A stretch of DNA of 43,074 nt from Symbiodinium natans (taxonomy: Eukaryota > Sar > Dinophyceae > Suessiales > Symbiodiniaceae): assembly GCA_905221605.1 (NCBI GenBank), contig CAJNDS010000780.1:856659-899732 (forward strand), read 5' to 3'. The notes below the pieces were generated by a model that saw only the letters and a program-made list of their open reading frames with translations, did no database searches and was not told the DNA's origin. A program made the translations under genes and the position numbers. Below are positions 1 through 11,291 of the stretch, in pieces. The stretch's first letter is position 1. Each line of letters begins with the position of its first letter.

Positions 1-83
1 TACAATCCGGAAGATGCCCGGATCCATGCAGGCATGGAGGGCCAGATCTTCTCAAGCGGTGAATGCCGGGACTGCACCGTCTG
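1..83 (+). CDS. Possible internal exon at window edge (TBCC/XRP2-like?)
   Basis: The + strand frame 1 is open from the first base and reads YNPEDARIHAG, then GQIFSSGECRDCTV. The pattern of a short strand followed by C-R-D-C-T-V resembles repeats of the tubulin-binding-cofactor-C (TBCC/XRP2-type) beta-helix domain, where Cys-Arg-Asp-Cys turns are common. A GC dinucleotide at 84-85 (GCAAAA) could be the intron donor, matching the GC donors seen elsewhere in the window. The stretch is too short for a firm family call, and the neighbouring exons lie outside the window or were not recognised. The open frame continues to about 276 but looks less protein-like after 83. Confidence 0.22.
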
Positions 84-1724
84 GCAAAAAGTCGGCTGGG
101 TGGTGGGTCTGGCCATGACTCTTGGGCTGGATCGGCCGAGGTCGTTTAAGTTTAATGGTGCTGTGGCAGTGCAGCAAGTCACACTTGTAGGGGTTTCGAA
201 AGCAGAAAGCGGACAGAAGCAGGAATTGAAACGAGAGTTAAACGAAGAAGTTGCAATTCAAACGAAGCCAGGATAGCAGTGGGCCTGGTCGTCGCATATT
301 ACATGCTAACCCTGCCAAGTACGGCCAAGGCTGGAACGTTTGGGGCTTTGGTCTTAAAGAATGAACATGTTTGAGCATCGTGAAATTGTGAATCGCCCTG
401 TGAGGCCTCTGTGCTGTTCACCACGGCCTGCTCCTTTGGTCTGACAACCTCCTCACTGCAGAGCCTGGGCATCACGGGCGCATTCAGCCCGTAAACCACA
501 AATCTCGCAGCCTCGCCCGCTTTTCCGAGAGTGAGCGATTGCATGCCCCGAAGCCCTGCAAGTAAGTCTCGGAACAGTTTCGTGAGTGGCATGGGTCTCG
601 GTGCAGGCATCGTGGGCATGATGACTGTTGACTTCCCTGCCGACTTGAGGCACACACCGAGAGTACATTAAATTTTTGACATTCATTGAGCTGAGCATAA
701 GCTTCCTTGTCGAGGTTTGGGGGAAAAGGTGCGGGACTGAACCCGGAAGCGCAAAAAGCGCACATGCAACAGTCATGCAGCTTTGTGTATCCAGGCCCTT
801 CTTCGACTTTTTGCAGATCTTTTTGCTGGACATCGACAGCCTTGCCTTCAGCTGCGTCGCTGGGAACTATGCGCCAGCGAGGTACATCTCATCGGCTCCG
901 AGCATCCAGCAGAAGCCTTTAATATTTAAGATCTGTAGTCACTGTAGTCACTACTGAGATCTCTTTTTTATATGGCAATCAACTTGCAGCCTAGGTTCTG
1001 TTCTTTCCTGGTGTCGTCTTGTGGCTTGTGGCATGCAACTTGATGTCCCGCAGCCTTGCCGAAACGTACCGGTGGGAGGTCAGCAAGACCTGTAGCGTTG
1101 CCGGCGCCATACTTCAGGTGGGATTCAGAACCTTCGTTGCAATGTAAGTTAGAGACTCAGCATAAAGCGGGGGGGGGGTACAAGACTTGTAAACCCGAAC
1201 GGCTTCCCGTCACTAGTCATATCAAAGGTACCATGAGTACAATCTCCATGGCACCGCTCATGTGCTTCAGCCACCCGAACGGTGTACACAGTGTCCTGAA
1301 GTACCCCGGAATCACCTGCGGCACCGCGGACCACACCGCCATGCTTGTGGCTGGGCCGTTTGCAGAAATGGTTTTCTAAATGGCTGTAGGTAGTGAGTTG
1401 GCACTCAGAAAGGTCTCTGACTATTTCTTTTGGCAACTACAGTCAGGCTTCAATGTTGAAGCCGTAAGTCTCGAAGACAGTTTCATCCCGGGCAGTGCTT
1501 TCCAGTTTTGTGGGTTTGCCCCCACAGCCGCCTTGGCCTCTAATGTTTCAGTGTGTCTCTGCTCCAGAAGTGTTGCCGTGCAGTGTGGCTGGTCTGCTTG
1601 GTGGGTGGCACAAAAAGTTTTCTCTCGGACAAACCTCAATGACCTCGAAATGACAAGAGCTCTGCGGGCTCTGGGTGATGTAGGACTGCAGCAAGAAAGA
1701 ACTCCAAAGCTCTTACGCTGTCAG

Positions 1725-2806
1725 GTTATGGGTCTCCTGTTGCTGGCCTTCGGAGTGTTGGGATTCCTGGTCCTCTGCACCTACGCAGTGGTCCTGGCGC
1801 CCAGGCCAGGGTCTCCTGCAAAGCTCCAGCTGGAGCACAGATCAATCACTTGAATTGTGCCAAATTGGATCGAAGCAACTCGCTGACAAAACTTTGCACT
1901 GGCACCATCTTATAAACAACGTGGCATAGGGTAGGCTCGGGCTTGCAGATCGGCTTGTCACTAAGAACAGTCCCCCCCACCCCCCACCCGCCCCCAGGTT
2001 GAAGATTTTAATTGATGTGTTTCTTCGGGCCTTTCTCGTTGCGAGGTGCAGACTGGGACTAAGATAGCGAGTGTCCGGGTTCACCGGGACTTCCGCAGAA
2101 CAATCTAAGTTTCTCAAGAATGGAACCCACCAACCCACCAGGCCACCGCCAAAAAAAGTAAAAACACTTGCAGGTGGAGCGCTCAGGGGAAGCACGGGAA
2201 AGTGAAGGCGTTCCGATTTTTGCTCTTCCGGTTCCGCTTGGACAGCTGGTGGTTCGGCGTACCGTTGCTGACACGCGGCCCTTTGCTATCGCTTCCAATC
2301 GCACTGGCGACCGACTATCCTCCCATTCAGGTGGGGAATTCTCGTAAATATGGACCCATGGTGCCCCATGTTGGTTTCCCCGTGCCAAGCGAATGTCCCA
2401 GGTCATGTCCATGGCATTTGTGTTCCTGGTCTTCCTGGTACTCGAATGTCGCGCCTGGCCATGGAAGGTTCCCCTATTGAATCTACTGGACACATTCCTC
2501 TGCATGGTCATGACCATGCTTGTGGGCTCCAGTTCGCTGCATCTGGGACCGATCGAGGGGAATATGAAGGACTCAAGTGGCTCGACCGTAGCCGCCGTAG
2601 CCCAAGTGCTGCATTGAAGAAGCAACACTACAGTGTAAGCCAGTTTTTGGCGGTAGAAGCTCAAGTTGCTCGCTACGATCCGACTTCCGGAGGACTTTGC
2701 CAATGTCCTTGCCTCGATATTGATGGCGCTGCTGGCGCTTGCTTTGGCCGTGCTTCTTATGATGACCATGGCCGCTTTGGTTTACCGTGCCGCCCTGGGC
2801 GGCTAG
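1725..2806 (+). CDS. Polytopic membrane protein, partial multi-exon gene
   Basis: Four exons read as one membrane protein. Exon a (1725 to about 1810) encodes a hydrophobic helix, VMGLLLLAFGVLGFLVLCTY. Exon b (2187-2330, CAG|GTGGGG donor) contains FRFLLFRFRLDSWWFG and a second helix. Exon c (2402 to about 2569) contains ECRAWPWKVPLLNLLDTF followed by a helix. Exon d (2693 to about 2801, TAG at 2804-2806) contains DFANVLASILMALLALALAV. Acceptors at 2187, 2402 and 2693 are AG followed by G, and b-c-d join in phase 0. The FRFR..WWFG and WPWK.P.LN.LD signatures match, from memory, the membrane region of a large dinoflagellate family with Cys-rich ectodomains and a C-terminal TIR-like region. Exon d may end at 2801 before a GC donor instead of at the stop. 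Upstream exons were not identified. Function is unknown; a receptor or channel role is only a guess. Confidence 0.55.
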
Positions 2807-3060
2807 GTGTGCAATTTTCAGCCACAGAACTCTCCACGGTAGAACCCCCTGGAATTGCATAGAGAGCTAGCTAACGATGCCATCCTTTCCAGCTGCAGAA
2901 TTATCTTCACCAAAAGCCCAGGCGGACAGCATGAGCTCTTTTTCTTCAACCTTCAGATGCAGCCGTCGTCGCAGGATGTTTCAGCCAGGCAAACAAAAGC
3001 TTAAACTGCTGGAAACAAGATTCCTCAATCCCGAACAGGCCACCGAAGCATGAAGCCTGC

Positions 3061-3310
3061 ATGACACATATTAGGCATGAAACATTGGACAGGTTGCAAG
3101 CCACGGCAGCCCTGCTTCAGAACATGAAGGAGCTGCTCGGGGTCATAGTTCTTGTAAAACCCACACTGCCGCACGAACCACCCCGGAGGGTATGTGCTCA
3201 CTCTGGGGAAGGAGTCCGAGCTGAAGCAAGCGATCGAGGTTTTGTCGGTCTACGACCTCGGCTTGTTGTTGTCCTACGTTTCCCTGACACGCGCGGAGAG
3301 ACCGGCCTGC
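3061..3310 (+). CDS. Possible C-terminal exons of the 1.7-2.8 kb membrane gene (TIR-like?)
   Basis: Two protein-like stretches follow the membrane exons in the same orientation. Frame 1 near 3090-3150 reads LQATAALLQNMKELLG. Frame 2 from about 3191 reads SELKQAIEVLSVYDLGLLLS, then YVSLTRAERPACISV. In the dinoflagellate membrane family suggested for the upstream exons, the C-terminus holds a TIR-like region with a helix, a 'FLDSD' strand and an 'LLS..vLtRpwC' motif. The second stretch fits that last motif loosely. The two are in different frames, so a splice junction would be needed, and I could not place one with confidence. It could also be a decayed copy. Confidence 0.28.
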
Positions 3311-3476
3311 ATTAGTGTCCCCATCCCGATACAGATTGCACCCGACGAATCCAGACGAGAAAGAATGCGAAGAATACGGAATGACCATAGCACCTGCTGA
3401 TTTTGGTTTGGGGGATCGCCTTCCTTAAGAAAATTCAAAAGAGACCTGTTCCAAAGTGGAGACCAGCGACGGGCCT

Positions 3477-3872
3477 AAAAAGAAAGGATCGTGGCATCGG
3501 AAAGAACTGGAGATGACTCGCTGGACAAGCTCCGCATTTTCTCCAATTCCTTTGCGCCGCCAAAGGCCAAGATCAAGAAGGCAGAGGGGACAACGAGCAC
3601 ATAAGAGCACATGCCCACTGTTGCCCAGTTGTCCTTGACACGGTCTTCCCGTTACCTGCGGCTTGGAAGCCGTTGAACGCATAAGACATCCCAACACCCA
3701 TACTCAGCCCTCAGTAACCTCAGTATCCGACAATGCTTGAGTTGCAAAGCTAACCTTTGTCCCATGCGAAGATGGCGTCGATGGCGATGGAAGCGCCAAC
3801 GCAGCTGGGTCGGCGTGTTCGCCAGACGGTGCTGAGGCTAACGGCGGAGATGGACTCCGGCAGATGCAGCGG
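3477..3872 (-). CDS. Two exons of an unrecognised membrane protein
   Basis: On the minus strand, exon 1 (3872-3755) ends ASIAIDAIFAWDK plus one base before a GTTAGC donor. Exon 2 (3644 down to a TAG at 3477-3475, or to a GC donor near 3500) begins with AC after GAAG. The phases join to give ...FAWDK-D-RVKDNW. Exon 2 contains a hydrophobic stretch, MCSYVLVVPSAFLILAFGG, followed by charged KELEKMRSLSSESS, as expected for a transmembrane helix with a cytosolic tail. Phase agreement and amino-acid composition are the support; no family is recognised. Further minus-strand exons may lie upstream (a hydrophobic frame near 4258-4330), but nothing there is firm. The gene would converge on the plus-strand membrane gene at 1.7-3.3 kb. 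Confidence 0.38.
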
Positions 3873-4110
3873 CTTTCGGGCCCGGGGCGTTAGATTCACG
3901 AGAAATGAACTTTTTCAAAGTGTTCCTGGCATATTACACAATATTTACAACTAGGAAAAACAAGCATGAGCAAATCAAAAACCCTTAACTCGAAACATGT
4001 GCGCCTCCCCAAGCCGGGGGGAGGCTGCACACGCTGCGCATAAGTTCTAACTCTTCGTGTCCGAATCGTTGAAATTTCGCCATCGCGGTCACGATTGTCA
4101 ACTGAACAGG

Positions 4111-4170
4111 AAGATCCTCCCATGGGTGGGTTTCTTGGAGAAGATCCTCCCATGGATGGTTTTCCTGGAG
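4111..4170. repeat. 30-bp tandem duplication
   Basis: Positions 4111-4140 and 4141-4170 are adjacent copies differing at three of 30 bases. On the plus strand they translate as EDPPMGGFLG and EDPPMDGFPG; on the minus strand they read as a repeated HPWEDLLQE-type motif. The whole-codon length would fit a coding repeat, but no gene is established here. Confidence 0.7.
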
Positions 4171-6400
4171 AAGGTCATGGCCAAACGAATGAAGAGGAGG
4201 CTAAGCCTGTTTGCTGCATAGAAAGACGGCAACTAGGGAACGGAACGAAACAACCTCAATACGAGGCCCCGCTTGCCTCCATGAGACCCCCAAGAAACAC
4301 CCAAGCGACCGTTGCAAACCCAGTCGTGAGCCTGCAATGAATGCGCCCTGCATGTTTTGAAGCCCGGGCTGCAGCTGATGTAGGAGATCTCCCAAGCTTC
4401 GGTGGGGAATCAACGGGAAGAGATGGAGGATTACCCTGTGAATGTGCGGATGGATGCCGCCAAGAAAGTGAGCTGGGTGTGATATAGCTTTTTTGCTTTT
4501 AAGTTGGCGCATGGCAGCCCATGGCAGCCCGAAGATGGCGCAGAGAGCAGCGCTCTCCTCGAACCCGTCGAATGTGGCACGAAGATCCGCGCTTAGGGGC
4601 TCGGTTCAATGCCTCCACAGCCTGGAGACAGACGAGAGGCCCTATGGCAACATCATTCCAACTTCGAAGATTGGTTAGAGGTACCTCCCCCATGTTTATC
4701 GGAGCTGCAGGTTTTGGATCTCCAGGCTAGCACTAGGAATGCCGATGTGTGGCTAAGCCACTGGTCGGCTGTTTTCAAGACACTGCTGTGATCGGGGCTT
4801 GTAGCTCAATTAAACGGGATACAGTCAAGAGGGTGAGGATTTGGGACAACTTGGGGTCACGAAACATGTGCGAGTTCACTCACCTCCAGTGCCTTCCCGG
4901 CCTAGCTTGGCTGGCCAACTCATATTATCCGATGAGACCACCGCGTCCAGCAATTTCGGCGCCAGAAAAGGTTTATTTTCAAGTGTTGGGGGCTTGTATT
5001 TGGCGGGTTCTACTGCGAAAAGCCATCTTGCATATGAATCAAGCTTCAAACTGCTCCTTTAGCTGCCCCTCGGTGACCCGGAATTATAAGGGCTGTGGTT
5101 CAGAGTACATGCGGCGTGCTTCTGGTGATGCTTCGTCTCCCTCTAGCAGCCCTGAGAATGTCGATGTTCAACCTGCAGCCACACAGAAAGGTCATCACAC
5201 GTAGTATGCTTACTCCAGTGTTGCCCACAGTTCACTGGCGCCACTGGCCGCATCCACTAGAACACCTTTAATTAGGCATGCATGCTTGAGTGTAATACAA
5301 AAATTTCGCTTTCTGTTTCGAGAGCCACCGGTCGTATTCGATGACACAACAGAGTTCCACCGAGGGCAGCACCTGAGTCCACTATAGTTGCTGTGGCATG
5401 GTGAGTTTGGGGCTTACAGGCTACTTCAAGGCGAACGGGCCGTGGAGCGGGTCGCAGAACAGCCGGCCCTAGGTTGTTGCACTCTGCGTTTTTGCGCTTT
5501 GTTCAACCGCTATGAAGCACGTGACTGTGAATTGGGCCTTTGGCAGCTGCAGGTGTTGCCTTCTGTTATGGATGTTAGCCACGGGCATTAATGAGTTTGC
5601 ACGGAATGGCAGCACGAGCAGTGCTCTGCATCCGTTTGTTCATCGAAATGTCAGCGAAGCCATGTTGCAGGTTTTGGTACCTCTCATAACGTGAAGCGAA
5701 GCCCTTGAGTCAATGGTCCGGTGCTTTGCCCTTGGCTCGGAGTCGCTGCAGCATCCGGTGGTAGCCCATGACGCCGGATGATCACTGATGGGCGGCTTTG
5801 CCCTGGAATAGTTTCTGGAGAATGAGGGCGTTGCGGTCTGAGGCTCATAATCAAGATTGAACTGGCAGGATGACCCCGCATGAGGCAGCGAGGCATGAAG
5901 GCCATGCTGCACGAAGGGCTGGACGTGTCTCTGGGGTTGGGACTAGGAATGTGCGGTTGAGATACCAGGTACCAGGAATTAACCCGTAGTACTCAAGCCC
6001 AGTAGCCCTGGACTCTTAGACCTCCGGACCCTTAAACCTCCGGACCCCGAACCCTGCAGCTCTGAAATACAGAACAAAAGCCGCTTTCAACGCTCCAAAC
6101 AACAAACGAGCCATGTGCTTCCCGGACGAGATTGTCGTCACGGTGCGGCAGCGGTGTCGTGCCCCGCCTGTGCATGAGGCACTCAGCAGGATTCCTTCCA
6201 ACCCTGAGCCTTGAACTTGCTACTTGTAGGTTTCAATCCAGCATTCTGTCTCAGACCATGAGATGCAGGCCACGAAAGCCTGAAGCCCGATCCCCAGACA
6301 CACATGTCCTGCAACTCAAAGATCTTGAACAGCTAGCCGCCGAGTCCAAAAAGACATCCCTTGCGATCCAGACATGTGGCTTTAGGCGTCTTGTGAACTT
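4171..6400. other. No supported gene
   Basis: This stretch has only short open frames with unremarkable composition. The longest is a plus-strand frame at 4749-5204 whose end reads SGDASSPSSSPENVDVQ; it has no recognisable domain and no clear splice context. I see no RNA gene or repeat. Confidence 0.4.
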
Positions 6401-6403
6401 GGG

Positions 6404-7411
6404 ATGCAGAGAGCATCCGTACAGCATAGATCCCAAAGCCAAGCCCGTGAATGCTACAAGCATTATTCAGACGGAAGGTTTGACAAGTTGAGAGGTTTCG
6501 CATGTAACTGTACATGTGTTCACGTCAGGGGGGTTTACTTTCGCGCTCCTGACCTTGCAGAGCGACACACAGTAGTTCCTGGTAAGCTTACAGCTGCAAG
6601 CAGAGACATATGTTCTCTTTTTCACCTCAGGCATCTGCCGGAGCACGAAATGGCCGACATGAACAAGCAGATGCAGATGATGGAGTGCATTGGGGTGCCT
6701 AGCCTTTCCCAGCTCATTCCAGAAATCTACGAGCCCTGTCCCGCCCTCTGCATCCTTCCGCCCAAGAGTGTCAACGACCAGGGGGCAGTTGTGGCCGTTA
6801 ATTATCCCCTCTTGCTTCCCCTTCCCTGCTCCCCCTCTGAGGCCCTCCCTTCCGAACTTCATCCTCTTATGCCTGTCATGACCCTAGTCACGATCGATGC
6901 TTTCGAAGCCGCCCGTGCCACCTCAACCCTCGGCAGTTCTTGGCTCGCTCCTTGTGGTCGCCTTAGCTCATGCAGACTTCGCTTCACTGTAGGTGGCGAT
7001 GTTCCCACTCTGGCGGGGAAGCTGCTTCGGGCTTCTGCCTTGTCGCAGTGCGCTGCCCCCTTTGTCCCCCCGCCAGCCTGGCTACTTGTTGCTGAAACTG
7101 CGTCCGCTCCCTGCATCCTTTCTCGAGAGATACCCTTCGAAGTTCTACGCTACGCCCAATGGCGTGCCCGACGCTTGGGCTCCATGACTCTCCTTCCCAG
7201 CTTTGCCAAGCGCATCCCAGCGCACACCGTACCTACGACAATGGCCTGGGTGGAAGCAGATGTTTCCATGATCCTACTTGGGCTCGCCCTCCTCTTGTCC
7301 AGTCGTGGCCGGCCTGTGGCTGTTGGATGCCGCCGCCTGCAGTTCCTGAGACGCACTGCCTCGTCCAGCACAGAAATATACAGAGGCTTTGCATCCCGGC
7401 CTGAAAGCTGA
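6404..7411 (+). CDS. 335-codon open frame, unassigned; may contain one true exon
   Basis: This is the longest plus-strand open frame in the window. Its most gene-like part starts at 6631, right after a strong pyrimidine tract and CAG|G acceptor, and reads HLPEHEMADMNKQMQMMECI, then GVPS. A GC donor (GCCTTT) lies directly after this, at about 6702. The rest of the frame is rich in Pro, Leu, Ser and Ala and derives from C-rich DNA; it has no domain I recognise. I therefore think a short exon near 6631-6701 is more likely than a single 335-residue protein, but neither is proven. Confidence 0.25.
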   Translation: MQRASVQHRSQSQARECYKHYSDGRFDKLRGFACNCTCVHVRGVYFRAPDLAERHTVVPGKLTAASRDICSLFHLRHLPEHEMADMNKQMQMMECIGVPSLSQLIPEIYEPCPALCILPPKSVNDQGAVVAVNYPLLLPLPCSPSEALPSELHPLMPVMTLVTIDAFEAARATSTLGSSWLAPCGRLSSCRLRFTVGGDVPTLAGKLLRASALSQCAAPFVPPPAWLLVAETASAPCILSREIPFEVLRYAQWRARRLGSMTLLPSFAKRIPAHTVPTTMAWVEADVSMILLGLALLLSSRGRPVAVGCRRLQFLRRTASSSTEIYRGFASRPES

Positions 7412-9423
7412 CGCGTGCGCTGCGATTGCGATGCATATCACGTATGTAAACATGTATAAGCTCTTTGTCGGTAGTTTTCCTGACCCGCATTGCACTGTCG
7501 AGAAACAAATGGCGTTGCTCTCTGCATTATCCGGTGCAGGTAGTGCCATGCTTTTCCCCTGTTTGTCCTGGCTGGAATTGAGGGGGCCTTACAACGCCCC
7601 GGAATGACTCCAGGAATCAGCCCGGGCTACATCCACTTTAGCTGCTGAAATCGCGATCCCGGTTTCAGATGTGCGTAGAAACAGGGGTCCGGCTCATGCA
7701 TGCTCACTCTTTTGAGGCCTCCCGGCAAGCGTATGGGTGCCTTCACAACTTCAGTCGAAATCAGAAGGTGCTGGTCCAGGGCGCTCGATTCAGGGCTTCT
7801 GTGTGCATGCGATCACGAAAAAGCTACAGTCTGGCTCCTCAGATCTTGAGGCATGCGCCGCTGAACAAGGTGTGCCCTGCATCGAGCCTGGGCGCCCGAA
7901 TCACAAACCCGCAGCCTCGAAGTACCTGAGGCAGCCAGGTTCTGATCAAGGATGCCACTGTTAGTCTCGCGTCTCCGTGGTATGCCTCCACGGGAGCGGC
8001 CATTCTCCGCAGTTCTCCCTACGATTTCCAGGCTTCTTTGTCACGCAACAGTGAAAACATGGAGTGCCTGGGGCTCCGTGCTGCGGTGCCACTGTTGGCT
8101 GCCTGGGAGCCAAGAGGGCATTGAGCAGTCGTTTGGGCGTGCAGCAGCCCCCACTTTTTAGATCCCAATGACATCAGGTATGCCTGCATCGAGTTTGAGT
8201 CGTAACTTGATCCCCAAATGGTGGTCATCGAGGATACCACCTTTCTGTTTCGGGCCAGTCGGGTTCAGGGTTTGACTTGCACGTTGACAAGGTGCTGCGT
8301 GCGATTCTTGGTTGATGGTGGAGGGATGTTGAACCAGAGCCTCCAGCATCCACACAAGACCTCCGACTTGCATGAGCTTTCCCGCCTCCACTTCTGTGTC
8401 TCTTCTCCTGGAGGGGCAGTGTGCACAACTTCTGTGTCCATCGCATGCCATCACAAAGAAGTTACGAACTGTCTGAGGTCTTGGGGCATGCACCGCTGAA
8501 CGAGGTATACCCGCATCGACCCTGAGCCGAAATTGGAGCCTAATCACAAGGGCCTGTAATAGAGGGGTTGGGGGGGGGGAAAGGGGGGGGGGGGCATGAT
8601 GTCGGCCTGAGGCATCCCCACACCTTTTTTTGGATATCGGCACCCACAACTGCTTCATGATCAAATTTCTCTTCCACTCTAAGGGTCTGGGGCAAGTGTA
8701 GGGCATTGTAGGGTAGTTCATTAGAGTACGCCGTGGTTTGTTGAACACCAGGGGTTTGTCCTTGCGTTTCCTGGCTGCAAGAACCGTCACATAATTCTTA
8801 AGACCCATTCGGTCCTTTTTGAAGTAGCGTCAGTACAGGTCGGAACAGTTCCCAACTGTTTGGGCCTGTTTCTAAACAGGCTTTGAGAATGCAGTTCCTG
8901 AGAGTTCCCCATCCGGGCTAAACATGCGCTGCCCTTGGATGACGAGTGCAGCTCTGCACCTCTCCGAGTTTCGCCGTTTAGGGTTTAGGGTGGTCTCCAA
9001 GCGGAAGTTTCCGAAAGCTGGAGGTCCTTGTTCAGGTTCCTTTAAGGGGCAATGATGCCATACTTGGGGGGGATGGCGAGGGACGTGAAACTCCCTGAGG
9101 GAGGGTCATTATGTGCTCTTTCTGGTGGGATTTGCTGTCCCTCAACTCGGAACCTTAAACTGGAAGGAACATGCACAAGCAGACTCAAACAGGGCCCGTA
9201 ATTTAGATTACCCGCCAAACATATTATATATGCAAACTTGCCAAGTTCCGATGCCGCCAAGAAACTTGAATGAAGTTCCCTGAAGAAGGCAACCATAAAA
9301 TAGATATTTGCCATCTGAAGGCAGTATGGTGACACAGTCTTCACTTCTTTAGTAGCATTTTCAGCAAAGCCTGAACCCTAGAAGCCCCCATCTCGAATCC
9401 GAATGTCCGAAGCTCTCTAACCT

Positions 9424-9424
<1 letters not shown>
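7412..9424. other. No supported gene; short dispersed direct repeats
   Basis: A segment near 7853-7905 (CATGCGCCGCTGAACAAGG..., then a CTGCATCGAGCCTGGGC block) recurs in diverged form near 8488-8545 (CATGCACCGCTGAACGAGG...). A shorter relative (GGTATGCCTGCATCGAG) lies near 8176. G-rich runs occur at about 8571-8594. A minus-strand 216-codon frame at 8158-8808 spans these repeats and runs and is probably spurious. Confidence 0.45.

Positions 9425-9454
<30 letters not shown>
9425..9454. repeat. Poly-C tract (30 C)
   Basis: An uninterrupted run of 30 C on the plus strand, followed by GGCCGCAAGCCGCAAG. The exact length is likely to be variable or to carry sequencing error. Confidence 0.9.
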
Positions 9455-9456
<2 letters not shown>

Positions 9457-9639
9457 CCGCAAGCCGCAAGACCTCCTGTTTGAAATTTGCGCCCTGAAGA
9501 GCCTTACAAGGGCTGTAGGCTTGTAATGCTTTGACAACCGATTCTGGCCACCTGCTTGCCTTCCGTACTTCAATAGTTTTTTCTCCTTGTCAAACGGCCG
9601 TCGTACAATTTAGAGAGCGAAAGAGGGCCCTCATGCCCC

Positions 9640-9890
9640 GTAGAAGAAGAGGAGGAAGAAGAAGAAGAGAGAGAGAGACTGCTCTTACTCGGGGGAAACC
9701 ACACACCTCGCGATGAAAAGGGGGCCACGAAAACCGTGGCCCTTCCGAACCAACTGACCTGTGGACGTCGCGCGCCCCTAGGGGCAGCCTCCCCTCTGGG
9801 GGGGCTAAGCGTGCAGGAGAGAGAGAGAGAGAGAGAGAGCGTGCTCTTCGAAAGAAAGAAAGAAAGCAAGAAAGAAAAGACAGATAAGAA
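9640..9890. repeat. Purine-rich low-complexity island (GAA/GA/GAAA repeats)
   Basis: GAAGAAGAGGAGGAAGAAGAAG and (GA)n lie near 9645-9680, (GA)n at about 9818-9840 and GAAA-type repeats at about 9851-9880. They are separated by a short CG-rich patch with small inverted repeats. Frames through it give Arg/Glu/Lys-only or Ser/Leu-only peptides and are not genes. Confidence 0.85.
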
Positions 9891-11291
9891 AGAGTGCTTG
9901 ATTGCAGACATCATCGTGACCAGCCTTCACTCAAGTGCGTTCCCGACGTCACCTGCGGGCCGGGATGGTGGTGAGAGGTTTCGTGGCTGCTGCGCTGAAG
10001 CCCTTTGAAGATCCTTACACGAGTGGTGAGAGCAGTGAAAGTGGCGAGAGCGGTGGGGGCAGTAGGGTGTGTGGAACACTGGTGACACTCATGGGACCCA
10101 CAGGCCACAAAGGTCACGAAAGAGGGGCTAACGAGAGGAGATGGCGGGTGGCGCCAGAAGAAGGTGGTTAAGGCTTCGTGGGCGAGGAAAGTGTTCAATT
10201 CGCGAGGCATGGGTGTGGATTGTTACAGTTTGCACAGCTGCTGTTCTTTCTCAAGAAGTTGAAGAACTGACTTTGGGTAGCAAACAAAGTCAAGCAACTA
10301 GAGCAAGCAGAGCTTGTACGCGCTCACAGAGACAGCTTTGTTCATGCTAAAGTTTTCGCAGTGACTGCAGAGGCGTGTTTGTTCACTGGCTTCGCAATGG
10401 CAACGTGTGAGATGGGGCGCTTTGCGAGGATCTGCCAGAACTCGAGTTGCATCCATTCATCTGAATCTGCTCTCTTCTTGGCGAGTATGATCTCAAGATC
10501 CAGGCTCCTATAAGCCGTTATGCAGAGGGCCGCAGACCTCAACTCGCAGATGCTGGGGATAGTGTTGAGATAAGAACACATGAAAGCTGATTATTCTGAG
10601 CGGTGGTTGGATGCCAACCATTCAACACGGGAACGCTTGCAAGTCCACCAAAGTGAGTTTTTTCACATGTTTCGAAGGGCTGCGCTGGACACCCCTTGCT
10701 AGATCAAGATCTGCTCACGCACACATCCTGTCAATGACCTGAGAAGCACTTTATCCAAGACAGGCACAGGTCCTCCTGCTGGAAGCTTGCTTTAGGGAGG
10801 TTTCAAGATTGCTTTACTGAGGTTCGCACTTGCCGCGGCGATAACCTTTCTTGCACACACAGTGTTGTGTTTCATGGTTGCCTGCCATCGGGCATTGCGG
10901 GGTTGGGCAGGGTCCTTGTGCACCTAAGAAACTCCCAGTTCTTAACGAGGAGCTTCGGGTCAGTTCTTAGCCGGCCTCCTGCGTCATGCGGGTGAGTGCC
11001 CACTCTTGTAAGCATGCAGCATGTCGACGATGAGGATTGTTGCCGGCAACTGCATCAGAAATCTGAAACAGCTTGCACGCACTCGCCTTCTCTGATATTG
11101 AGGCCTCGACGGCGATTCGTACACCCTCAGTTTTAGTAGCCTAATTAAGTCTCAAAGCACCAAAAACTCTTAGAAACTCTAGTTTTTCCTCGATCCTAGC
11201 ATTTCGTGTATCGGTGTTGCTGCATGTCCCAGGTTAGCCGCCAGGCGCAAAAAAATTTCACCGACATTTCGTGAGAAAGTATGGATGCAGG
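9891..11291. other. No supported gene
   Basis: Short open frames only. Around 10020-10090 a Gly/Ser/Glu-rich frame (GESSESGESGGGS) comes from an imperfect GTG/GGTGAGAGC repeat. No RNA gene or domain is seen. Confidence 0.4.

Noticed and set aside
8158-8808. 216-codon minus-strand open frame
   Set aside because: It crosses G/C runs and two copies of a dispersed repeat, with no domain or splice context.
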